Shown here: positions 1 through 7,109 of the stretch, piece by piece
Layout: every line of letters starts with the position of its first letter
Position numbering within the stretch: the first letter of the stretch is position 1
Assembly: GCA_035477595.1 (NCBI GenBank)
Contig: DATIKM010000140.1
Location: forward strand, 1-18,045
Length of the DNA stretch: 18,045 bases
DNA from: DATIKM01 sp035477595
Lineage (GTDB): Bacteria > Armatimonadota > Chthonomonadetes > Chthonomonadales > CAJBBX01
Direction: 5' to 3'
Notes under the pieces: model-generated
Seen by the model: only the letters and a program-made list of their open reading frames with translations
The model's database searches: none
What the model was told of the DNA's origin: nothing
Translations under genes and position numbers: made by a program

Positions 1-20
1 CGCGCTGCCGTCGGGCCCCT

Positions 21-25
21 AGGAG
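21..25 (+). promoter_or_regulatory. Ribosome binding site choosing the start of the beta-helix lipoprotein
   Basis: AGGAG lies only 2 nt before the first in-frame ATG (28) but 8 nt before the second ATG (34). Normal Shine-Dalgarno spacing therefore favours the start at 34, which removes two residues from the longest reading frame. Confidence 0.6.
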
Positions 26-33
26 ACATGGTC

Positions 34-1929
34 ATGTTGCGCTCGCACGTCGTTCAGCGCGCCGTCGGCATTGCCGCGTCGCTTACGATCGCTCTCCTCC
101 TCGCCGGGTGCGGCTCCGGCGGCTCCCGCGGGCTCCGCATCGTCGTGAACTCGACCGACGACGAGGCCGTCACCCGCGCCCCGAAAGTGACCCTGCGTGC
201 CGCCATCGCCCAGGCCGGGCCCAACGACACCGTTGTCTTCGCGCCTGCCCTCAACGGCGCGACCATCAACCTCACCATCGTTGGCGAGGAGCACACGATG
301 CTCCCGGCCGAGGTCTACGCCGGCAACGCCTTCGCCGGATATCAGGTGCGCAACCACGGCCCCTCCTCCCTCTTCGCGGACCATAACCTGATGATCGACG
401 CCTCGAACCTGCCGCTCGGCGTCACCATCCGCTGGGCGGGCGGAGACGCCAACCGCGCCCGCGTGCTGGCCGTCCGCGGCAACCTCACGATGCGGAACGT
501 CACCATCACCGGCGGCCACTCGGCGGCGGTCCCCATACAGGGCGGGACGCAGCCGTTCACGCTTGCGCGCGGGGGCGGACTGGCCGTGTGGGGCCTCTGC
601 AAGCTGGAGCGCTGCACCGTGTGGGGCAACCAGTGCACCGGTGACGACGTCGTGAGCCGGGACCGCGGCGTCTACGGCGGCGGCATCTACGCCAACGACG
701 TGGAGTTGGTCGACACGGTCGTAAGCGGCAACACGGTCACCGGGATCGGGGCCGGGGGCGGCGGCATCTACTCCGTGGGCGGCAGCGACCTGACCACCGG
801 CTCGGGCCTCGACACCGTGCTCTTACGCAGCACGGTGAGCGGAAACCGCGTGGTGGCGCAGCACGCCTACGGCGGCGGCATCTTCACCCTCGGAGGCGGA
901 CCGAACAACCTCGCCACCATGCGGCTGGAGAACAGCACGATCGCGCGCAACGTCGTGGAGGACCACCCTGGCCTTCCGAACGTGGGCCAGTTCTACTACC
1001 GGGGCGGCGGGGTCTACATGGGTGGCGGCTCGCTCACGGTCATCGGCTGCACCATCGTCGAGAACGAGGTGAACGGCCCGGCCGCGACCTTCCACGGCAG
1101 GCCGAATGTGGGCGGCGGCGGCGTGGCGGCCACCATCGGCAACGCGCATACCGTCGAGGACGTCAACGTGCGCCAGTCAATCGTCGCCGGAAACCGCCTG
1201 AACGGTGCGCCGGAGGACTGGTTCACCGGCTCGCTCCTGCGCTTCTTCAGCCAGGGCTACAACCTCTTCGGCAAGCTGGACTTCACGTGGATCCTCGTGC
1301 CCGTGCCGGACTGGATGCATCTGAACCGCAAGCACTACCCGGTGACCGGCGACCAGGACGGCGTGCAACTCGCTCAGGCCGTGGACGTGGCGGGCGCCCA
1401 GCGCCACGGGACCGCTATATCGGCCGGCACGGACGCGGGCCAGCCGGCGGCGCTCTGGTACCCGCCCGTTGGTCTCGCGTTCAATCGCGTTCCGAGGGCG
1501 GGCTACGAGGTGCGCCACGTGCATGTCGGCTACACCGGGTTCCGCCTGGCGACCGACGACTTTCTGAACCACGTGCTCGCCCGCATCCGCACGAAGTACG
1601 GTGCGGTGCTGGGCAGCGACTTCGGTGCGTCGTTCGGCGACCTGACGGGCACGACCTGGCACGGCCCGCCCGTCACCTGGCCGTCGGACCCCGCGAACGC
1701 CGCCTGGATCGGCTTCTGGCGCGGTCTCGACCGCGAGATCGATGGCCGGCTGGGGCAAGCCGGGCTCGCCGGCGACTTCTGGAACACGTTCGAGGCCGGG
1801 GCGCTGAGTGCGAACCTGCAGGTGTCGGTCACGCGGCGTGCGTCCACCTTCCGAGTGCTGGGGAGCGATCAGCTCCGGCGCGCGCGGCCGTCCGGCTCAA
1901 TGGGGGACATCGGGGCGATCGAGCGGTAA
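34..1929 (+). CDS. Secreted right-handed beta-helix lipoprotein with CSLREA-like N-terminal motif
   Basis: Encodes about 631 residues. The N-terminus has a short basic region, a hydrophobic core and a lipobox LLAGC followed by a Gly/Ser linker, so the protein is predicted to be exported and lipid-anchored. Just after this, a segment of the type VVNSTDDEA...VTLRAAIAQAGPNDTVVF matches the pattern that opens CSLREA-type polymorphic beta-helix proteins. From about residue 150 to 400 there are irregular repeats with GGGIY, GGGIF, GGGVY and GGGVA turns alternating with short strands such as STVSGNRV, STIARNVV and CTIVENEV. This is the signature of a right-handed parallel beta helix (Pel/NosD-like or choice-of-anchor families). 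The C-terminus ends in GDIGAIER, a closing motif typical of this class. No catalytic polysaccharide-lyase residues can be assigned, so binding, adhesion or surface structure is as likely as enzyme activity. It converges on the kinase gene with 9 bp between stops. Confidence 0.85.
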   Translation: MLRSHVVQRAVGIAASLTIALLLAGCGSGGSRGLRIVVNSTDDEAVTRAPKVTLRAAIAQAGPNDTVVFAPALNGATINLTIVGEEHTMLPAEVYAGNAFAGYQVRNHGPSSLFADHNLMIDASNLPLGVTIRWAGGDANRARVLAVRGNLTMRNVTITGGHSAAVPIQGGTQPFTLARGGGLAVWGLCKLERCTVWGNQCTGDDVVSRDRGVYGGGIYANDVELVDTVVSGNTVTGIGAGGGGIYSVGGSDLTTGSGLDTVLLRSTVSGNRVVAQHAYGGGIFTLGGGPNNLATMRLENSTIARNVVEDHPGLPNVGQFYYRGGGVYMGGGSLTVIGCTIVENEVNGPAATFHGRPNVGGGGVAATIGNAHTVEDVNVRQSIVAGNRLNGAPEDWFTGSLLRFFSQGYNLFGKLDFTWILVPVPDWMHLNRKHYPVTGDQDGVQLAQAVDVAGAQRHGTAISAGTDAGQPAALWYPPVGLAFNRVPRAGYEVRHVHVGYTGFRLATDDFLNHVLARIRTKYGAVLGSDFGASFGDLTGTTWHGPPVTWPSDPANAAWIGFWRGLDREIDGRLGQAGLAGDFWNTFEAGALSANLQVSVTRRASTFRVLGSDQLRRARPSGSMGDIGAIER

Positions 1930-1938
1930 GCGCGGCGC

Positions 1939-4335
1939 CTAAGCGGCCTGACGGCGGCTCACGGGGCCACCGGCATCGAGGTGCGACAGCAGCTCGGCGA
2001 GCTGCTGCATGGTGACGGGCTTGGCGAGATGGCCGTCCATGCCGGCCTCGAGGCACGCGTCGCGGTCGGCTGCCATGGCGTTCGCCGTGACGGCGATTAT
2101 GGTGAGCCGGCAGCCGGTCGCGCGCTCGCGCTCGCGGATGGCGCGGGTGGCCGAGACGCCATCCATGACCGGCATCTGCATGTCCATGAGCACCAGGTCG
2201 AAACCGCCGGCCGCGGTCGCGCTGAGCGCTTCCTCTCCGTCTGCCGCCGTCGCAACCTCGCAAGAGAGGCGCTCCAGCATCCTCGCCGCGACCTTGCGGT
2301 TCACCGCGTTGTCGTCCACCACGAGCACACGAAGGGGTGGTCCGTCGGGCGCGCGGACGGGGAGCGGCGTCGCAGCCGGCCTGGCGGACTGCGTCGTGGA
2401 GCGGTCGCAGGCAGCCATCACCGCGGCGCGCAGCGCGTCCCGCCGCACGGGCTGCGTGAGGCGGGCGTGCGCGGCGTCGGCGGCGCCGTCTCGCTCGCCG
2501 ATGACGCCGACCGACACCACGAAGGCGCCGGGGCAGGCCGCGCGTGCCGCCCTGACGGCCGCCGCAGCCGCCGCAGCATCGGCGCCGAGCTCCACCACCA
2601 CGCCGTGCGGCGGTACGGACGCGGCCCGGAGGGCGGCCTCAGCCTGCTGAGCCCCGGTCGCCTCGGTCACAGAGCAGCCCCATGCGCGCAGAAGGCGCTC
2701 GACGGTGCACCACCCCGCGGCGTGCCGGTGCACGAGCAGCACCCGCGCCTCGGAGACCGCCCGCGCCGCGGGCGCTCGGGCATCCGCCGGCAGGGCGAAC
2801 GGGATTTCCGCGACGAAGGTCGACCCGCGTTCCGAGCTCTCTTCGAGCCAGAGCCGGCCGCCCATCGCCTCGGAAAGGCTGTGCGCGATGGGCAGCCCGA
2901 GCCCCGTGCCGCCGAACCGGCGGGTCATGCTCTCATCGGCCTGCATGAAGCTGCCGAAGATCGCGTCGCGCGCCCGCTCGGGGATGCCGACTCCGGTGTC
3001 GGTCACAATGAACCGCACCAGCACCCGCTCGGCCGCCTCCTCAACGAGCGCCGCCTCGACCCACACGCCGCCCTCGGCGGTGAACTTCACAGCGTTGCCG
3101 ACGAGGTTCGCGAGCGTCTGGCGCACGCGCGTCGGGTCGCCAATGACCCGGCTGGGCAGCCGCGGGTCGGCGAAGCACTGGACCTCGAGCCTGCGCGCGT
3201 GTCCCTGCGCTGCCTGCACCTCGGCGACCTCCTCCACGACCTGAGCGGGGTCGAAGGGCGCCGACTCGATTTGCATCCGGCCCGCCTCGATGCGCGAGTA
3301 GTCCAGGATGTCGTTCAGGATGGCCAGCAGCGACTCCGCGCTGGTATGGATGGTCCGCACGCACTCGCCCTGCTCCTCGGTCAGGGGCGTCCGCGAGAGG
3401 AGATCGACCATGCCGATGACGCCGTGCAGCGGGGTGCGTATCTCGTGGCTCATGTTGGCGAGGAACGCGCCCTTCGCCTTCGCGGAGGCCAGCGCGGCGT
3501 CCCGCGCCTCCTGCAGATCGACGGCCTGCAGTTGCAGGGCCTCGGCCTGCTCTACCGCCTGCTGCCGCGCCGCGTCAGCATCGGCGGTCCGTTCCCGCAC
3601 ACGGCGATCGAGGCTCTCGTTCGCGGCGCGGAGGTCGGTGTCGCGTCGCTCGATCTCCGCGAGCATGCCGTTGAAGCCGTCGATCAGCTCCCCCACCTCG
3701 TCCCGCCCGCTGCGCTCCACGCGCAGGCGGTAGTCGCGGTGCTCGGAGATGCGCCGGGTCGCCGCCGCCAGCGCCATGATCGGCTGCGAGATGACGGCCT
3801 GGAGGCGCGTTGCCAGAAGCGCGGACAGCACGACCGCGCAGGCCAGCAGACCCAGGGCGACGAAGGCAACCAGGCGCAGTCGCTGCAGAAACCTGCGGTC
3901 GTCGGCCCGAACCAGCACGGTGCCCACCAGCTCCCCGTCGCGCCACACCTCCTCCGTGGTCTGCCAGGTTCCCCGCGGAGGCGCCCATCCGCTGGCGCCC
4001 GCCGTGCGTGGGAGCGGTCTGTGGGCGGGGTCCGCGAGGCTCGCCAGCATGCGGCCGTCGGGGGTGTAGAGCGCCGCGGCAACGATGGAGGGATCATGGC
4101 GGAGCGCCACCAGGGCCTCGTGCGCGGCGGTGGCATCGCTGAACCGGAGCGCTGCCTCCGAGTTCATCCCCACGATCCGCGCGGCCATCCTGAGCTGCTC
4201 GCGCAGTTGCCCCCGCAGGACTGCCGAGTCCATGACGGCCTGACCGACGACAGCGAGCGCGACCACAACGAAGCTGGTCGCCACCATGACCGCAACGAGC
4301 TTGCGGCGGATCGGCAGATCCCGGAAGCGTGGCAT
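1939..4335 (-). CDS. Hybrid sensor histidine kinase, CHASE8-HAMP-HisKA-HATPase-pseudoREC-REC
   Basis: A 798-residue inner-membrane kinase. A first transmembrane helix (about 12-32) is followed by a periplasmic region (about 33-153) containing MNSEAALRFSDATAAHEAL and AALYTPDGRMLASL, the pattern of CHASE8 sensor domains. A second helix (about 154-176), HAMP (about 177-230) and a coiled coil (230-290) come next. The HisKA H-box ANMSHEIRTP places the phosphorylated histidine at H297. The ATPase domain shows the N-box (N414), G1 (DTGVGIP, D446), F-box (FMQADES) and G2 (GGTGLGL, 475-481). A first receiver-like domain (about 530-645) is degenerate. The second (668-785) is canonical, with D674/D675, phospho-acceptor D718, T750 and K772. 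The start ATG overlaps the stop of the YfiR-like gene in TGATG, so translation is probably coupled. No DNA-binding or GGDEF output is present, so signal must pass to an unlinked partner such as an Hpt protein or regulator. Confidence 0.93.
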   Translation of the reverse strand: MPRFRDLPIRRKLVAVMVATSFVVVALAVVGQAVMDSAVLRGQLREQLRMAARIVGMNSEAALRFSDATAAHEALVALRHDPSIVAAALYTPDGRMLASLADPAHRPLPRTAGASGWAPPRGTWQTTEEVWRDGELVGTVLVRADDRRFLQRLRLVAFVALGLLACAVVLSALLATRLQAVISQPIMALAAATRRISEHRDYRLRVERSGRDEVGELIDGFNGMLAEIERRDTDLRAANESLDRRVRERTADADAARQQAVEQAEALQLQAVDLQEARDAALASAKAKGAFLANMSHEIRTPLHGVIGMVDLLSRTPLTEEQGECVRTIHTSAESLLAILNDILDYSRIEAGRMQIESAPFDPAQVVEEVAEVQAAQGHARRLEVQCFADPRLPSRVIGDPTRVRQTLANLVGNAVKFTAEGGVWVEAALVEEAAERVLVRFIVTDTGVGIPERARDAIFGSFMQADESMTRRFGGTGLGLPIAHSLSEAMGGRLWLEESSERGSTFVAEIPFALPADARAPAARAVSEARVLLVHRHAAGWCTVERLLRAWGCSVTEATGAQQAEAALRAASVPPHGVVVELGADAAAAAAAVRAARAACPGAFVVSVGVIGERDGAADAAHARLTQPVRRDALRAAVMAACDRSTTQSARPAATPLPVRAPDGPPLRVLVVDDNAVNRKVAARMLERLSCEVATAADGEEALSATAAGGFDLVLMDMQMPVMDGVSATRAIRERERATGCRLTIIAVTANAMAADRDACLEAGMDGHLAKPVTMQQLAELLSHLDAGGPVSRRQAA

Positions 4336-4904
4336 CAGCGCGCGTCCTCCACGACCCGGGCAAGCGCGAGGAGTTTGGAGCTGAACGTAAGGCGAGCGCG
4401 CCGCGCCTCATCGACGTTGATCTCGAAGCGCACGTGGGACTGCTCGACGACGAAGTTCACGATACCGTGGCGCTGCGCGAAGCCGGGCGTCTCGCCCACC
4501 GTCAGCACAGGCGCGCCTTTGATGGCCGTCCGCAGGGCGCCGAGCCTGCTGCGCTCGCTGCCCGGCACGAGCAAGACGTGGCAGGCGCTCAGGTCCTGAT
4601 CCCAGCGCAGCCGGCGCGTCACGAAGCTCCGTCCACCGACCCTCTGGCCGGCGAGTACACGGTCCAGCACCGGGCCGTAAGGGTCGCGCCCGACGACCCC
4701 GACGACGATGGGCGAGGAGGCGCTGGCGAAGGCCCCCGCCGGCCACTCCACGAAGCGAACGAAGTTCACCGTGAAGGCGGCCTTCACGGTGTACTCCTGC
4801 TCCCGCTCGTCCCTTGACTCCGCGCTCGGGCCGTGCGTCAGGGCAGCCGACGCACAGGCGACGGCTGCGAGGAGGACGGCGCGACGGACTGCTAGCGGCG
4901 CCAT
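4335..4904 (-). CDS. YfiR/DUF4154 family periplasmic protein
   Basis: Encodes 189 residues. A signal peptide (RRAVLLAAVACASAALT) precedes a domain with the YfiR/DUF4154 landmarks in order: KAAFTVNFVRFVEWP (41-55), VGVVGRDPYG, GGRSFVTRRL, CHVLLVPGSE (108-117), PVLTVGETPGFAQRHGIVNF and VRFEINVDEARRARLTFSSKLLALARVV. In Pseudomonas, YfiR is a periplasmic repressor of the CHASE8 diguanylate cyclase YfiN. This copy has a single cysteine in the mature part (C108), so the disulfides reported for Pseudomonas YfiR cannot form within one chain. The reading frame stays open far upstream, but that part is antisense-like shadow inside the receptor gene; the ATG at 4904 starts directly at the signal peptide. 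There is no good ribosome binding site. The start overlaps the receptor's last codons by 13 nt, and the stop overlaps the kinase ATG by one base, both pointing to translational coupling. Confidence 0.88.
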   Translation of the reverse strand: MAPLAVRRAVLLAAVACASAALTHGPSAESRDEREQEYTVKAAFTVNFVRFVEWPAGAFASASSPIVVGVVGRDPYGPVLDRVLAGQRVGGRSFVTRRLRWDQDLSACHVLLVPGSERSRLGALRTAIKGAPVLTVGETPGFAQRHGIVNFVVEQSHVRFEINVDEARRARLTFSSKLLALARVVEDAR

Positions 4905-6901
4905 GTGATCTGGAGGTAGAAGGCGCGTTCCGTCAGCGCGCCGCTCACGAAGTCGAACACGCTGTACTCCAGCCGGCGCGCCGTGAGGAGGTTCTGACCG
5001 ACGGCGCTCAGCTCCAGGTCCGCCGACGGGCGCCATGCCAGTCTCAGATCCAGCCGCGCGTGGGCAGCGATGGGCCAGCCCTCGATGATGGGCCGGTCCG
5101 TGACGCTTAGGGACCCGTCGAGTTGCCACTTCGAGCCGAGGTCCCACGCAGCGCTCACGTAGCCCATATGGTGTGGGAACGCCATGGACTCGCCGGCCGG
5201 CTTTGCGAGGCGCATCCGCGCGTCGAAGAACGTGTAGCCTGCGCGGAGGTGCAGCCGGTCGGACGGCCTGAACTGCGCCGAGACCTCGGCGCCCCACGTC
5301 TCGCCTCCCTGCGTGTAGGCGAAACCCGTGGGCAGCACGAAGTGCGGGTGCGGCGCCGGTTCGAAGAACGGGGTGCCCGGCGGCATCGCCCGAACCCTGT
5401 CGTAAGTGCAGAAGAAGGCGGTGACGTCCGCGGAAAGCGTCCTGGAGAACTGCCGTCGGAAGCCGATCTCGTGCGAGACGACGGTCTCCGAGGGGGCGTT
5501 GGGGTCGCCAAGGATGGTGGCCACAACGGGAAGGCCCTGCTGGAGACCTACCAGCTGCGCCGAGATGTATGCGCCCCGGTCGCTCTGGGTCGGGGTGCGG
5601 ACAGCGCGCGCGATCGATGCCCACCAGGTTGTCTCCGCGCCCTGCCGCCAGAGAAGGCGCGCATTGGGCTGGACCTCCCAGCCCGTGAAGTCGTTGCGGT
5701 CGAACCTTGCGCCCACGCTCAGTCGCACGTCAGGGCGAAGAGCGTGCTCGCTGTGCAAGAAGAGCCCGTAGGTGTGGTTCGTTGCCGCCGTGGGAGAGAT
5801 CACAGGCCTGCCATTCTGCAGCATGGGCATGGAGTAGGACGAGTTCCGCAGGTTCGCGCCCACCAGCAGCGTATGCGGTCCAGCGGGCCGCAGGCGGTGC
5901 TGAACCTGGAGGTCGACGGTGTTGCGGTCCTCCCGGGCGTAGGTGGAGCCGGCGAGGCCGTGGTGGACGTAGGCCTGGATCGCTGTCTCGCCCCCACCGG
6001 CGCTCGACGCCTCCCACCTCCCGAGGAGGTGCCACGTCCTGTGGGGATGCCGACCCACGAGAAACTGGCTGTACGGCGGCGTGAGCGCAACCGCGTTCTG
6101 CGCCTGCTCCGTGCTGCCGTCCAGCACGTGCGCGCTGAGTGTGTAGCGGTTGCCGCCGCGCTCCCAGTCGGCGCGCAGGTCGGTGCGCAGAAAGCGCGCG
6201 CCGTCGCGGTTGGTGTCCGTGTTGGTCGCGTTTCGGAAGGCGCCCTGGGTGCGGTAGCGCGTGCTGACGCGGAAGTGGTCGGCGCCGCCGAGCGATCCGC
6301 CGACCCGCACGTCGCCGCTGCCGGACTCCTGGTCGCCCGCGTAGGCGGCAACCCGGAGGCCCTGCGTGTCCGCCGCCCGCTTTGTGATGATGTTGATCAC
6401 GCCGTTCACGGCGTTGGCGCCCCACATCGAGCCGCCAGGGCCACGCACCACCTCGATGCGGTCGATGTCGTCCGGCGCGATGTCGTGCAGCTCCCAGAAC
6501 ACGCCATTCAGCAGCGGCGAGTAGATGGAGCGGCCGTCGAGCAGCACGAGCAGCTTGTTGGCGAATCGGTGGCCGAACCCGCGCACGGAGATCGACCAGC
6601 GCGTGGCGTCCACCCGGGCAACGTAGACGCCTGGCACGAGGCGGAGGGCGTCCATCAGCGTACGGGCGCCCGAGCGACGGATGTCCTCGCTGGTCAGCAC
6701 CGCGACGGCGGCCGGGATATCCTCCATGGCCTGGGCGTGGCGCGTGGCGGTGATGACCCGGATCGTCATCAGCTCCTCGATGCTCAGGGCCCCGATGGCC
6801 TCGGGTCCCGGCGGCCCCCCCTGGGCAGAGGTGGCGTCAGCCGGCGCTGAGAACGGAAGGAGCACAAGTGCGGCGATGACGCCTGGCATGACGCGCGGCA
6901 T
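4892..6901 (-). CDS. TonB-dependent outer-membrane receptor
   Basis: Encodes 669 residues. A signal peptide (about 1-24, ending near PADATSAQG) is followed by a short N-terminal segment with a likely TonB-box region (RVITATRH, about 48-55). The plug domain (about 58-175) contains IPAAVAVLTSEDIRRSGART, DALRLVPGVYV, ISVRGFG, VLLDGRSIYSPL, IDRIEVVRGPGGSMWGANAV and GVINIITK, which are the hallmark plug motifs of the family. The remainder (about 180-669) has alternating polar and hydrophobic strands typical of the 22-stranded barrel and ends in YLQITWRR. The length is normal for a small receptor. GGAGG lies 7 nt before the ATG. It is the first gene of a three-gene cassette with a YfiR-like protein and a hybrid kinase, which suggests a signalling role as well as, or instead of, uptake. 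The substrate cannot be read from the sequence. Confidence 0.93.
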   Translation of the reverse strand: MPRVMPGVIAALVLLPFSAPADATSAQGGPPGPEAIGALSIEELMTIRVITATRHAQAMEDIPAAVAVLTSEDIRRSGARTLMDALRLVPGVYVARVDATRWSISVRGFGHRFANKLLVLLDGRSIYSPLLNGVFWELHDIAPDDIDRIEVVRGPGGSMWGANAVNGVINIITKRAADTQGLRVAAYAGDQESGSGDVRVGGSLGGADHFRVSTRYRTQGAFRNATNTDTNRDGARFLRTDLRADWERGGNRYTLSAHVLDGSTEQAQNAVALTPPYSQFLVGRHPHRTWHLLGRWEASSAGGGETAIQAYVHHGLAGSTYAREDRNTVDLQVQHRLRPAGPHTLLVGANLRNSSYSMPMLQNGRPVISPTAATNHTYGLFLHSEHALRPDVRLSVGARFDRNDFTGWEVQPNARLLWRQGAETTWWASIARAVRTPTQSDRGAYISAQLVGLQQGLPVVATILGDPNAPSETVVSHEIGFRRQFSRTLSADVTAFFCTYDRVRAMPPGTPFFEPAPHPHFVLPTGFAYTQGGETWGAEVSAQFRPSDRLHLRAGYTFFDARMRLAKPAGESMAFPHHMGYVSAAWDLGSKWQLDGSLSVTDRPIIEGWPIAAHARLDLRLAWRPSADLELSAVGQNLLTARRLEYSVFDFVSGALTERAFYLQITWRR

Positions 6902-7012
6902 GGCCTTGCCTCCGTACCGCCAAAGCGGACGCGGCCTGCCAGTCGCTGCATCGCGGCGCTGCCCGCAGGCGAGACCATCGGGCGCGCGGTCGCTGGCCGT
7001 TCCATCGAGGGC

Positions 7013-7039
7013 GGTCGCGACCCGTGGGTGCGACCCGTG
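7013..7039. repeat. Palindrome and tandem direct repeat upstream of the TonB receptor operon
   Basis: The 208-bp gap between the receptor and the triple-module gene holds GGTCGCGACC (7013-7022), a perfect 10-bp palindrome. It overlaps the first of two identical GCGACCCGTG copies (7017-7026 and 7030-7039) separated by 3 nt. They lie 112-138 bp upstream of the receptor start, a plausible place for an operator. No convincing promoter hexamers or riboswitch core were seen in this gap. In DNA this GC-rich such short repeats can arise by chance. Confidence 0.3.
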
Positions 7040-7109
7040 CGCGCTCCTCCCTATGGTCGGCGTGCAGAGGTCGGCACTGGATAGGCGGCTGGCTTACGCG
7101 CCGGCAGCG

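Noticed and set aside
1981..4599. Very long open frame on the plus strand opposite the kinase gene
   Set aside because: It lies antisense to a clearly conserved kinase, its product is Arg/His/Gly-rich without any domain, and such open frames are expected opposite genes with very GC-rich third positions.
4905..5624. Upstream extension of the YfiR-like reading frame
   Set aside because: The extension overlaps the receptor coding region in another frame and has low-complexity Arg/Pro/Gly sequence. The signal peptide begins exactly at the internal ATG (4904).
5123..6850. Long plus-strand open frame opposite the TonB receptor gene
   Set aside because: It is antisense to a receptor with full plug motifs, has biased composition and no recognisable domain.
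6902..7109. Possible cobalamin or cyclic-di-GMP riboswitch upstream of the TonB receptor
   Set aside because: I read the minus-strand leader for the cobalamin box and the GEMM core and found neither; only short palindromes and repeats are present. A covariance-model scan would settle it.
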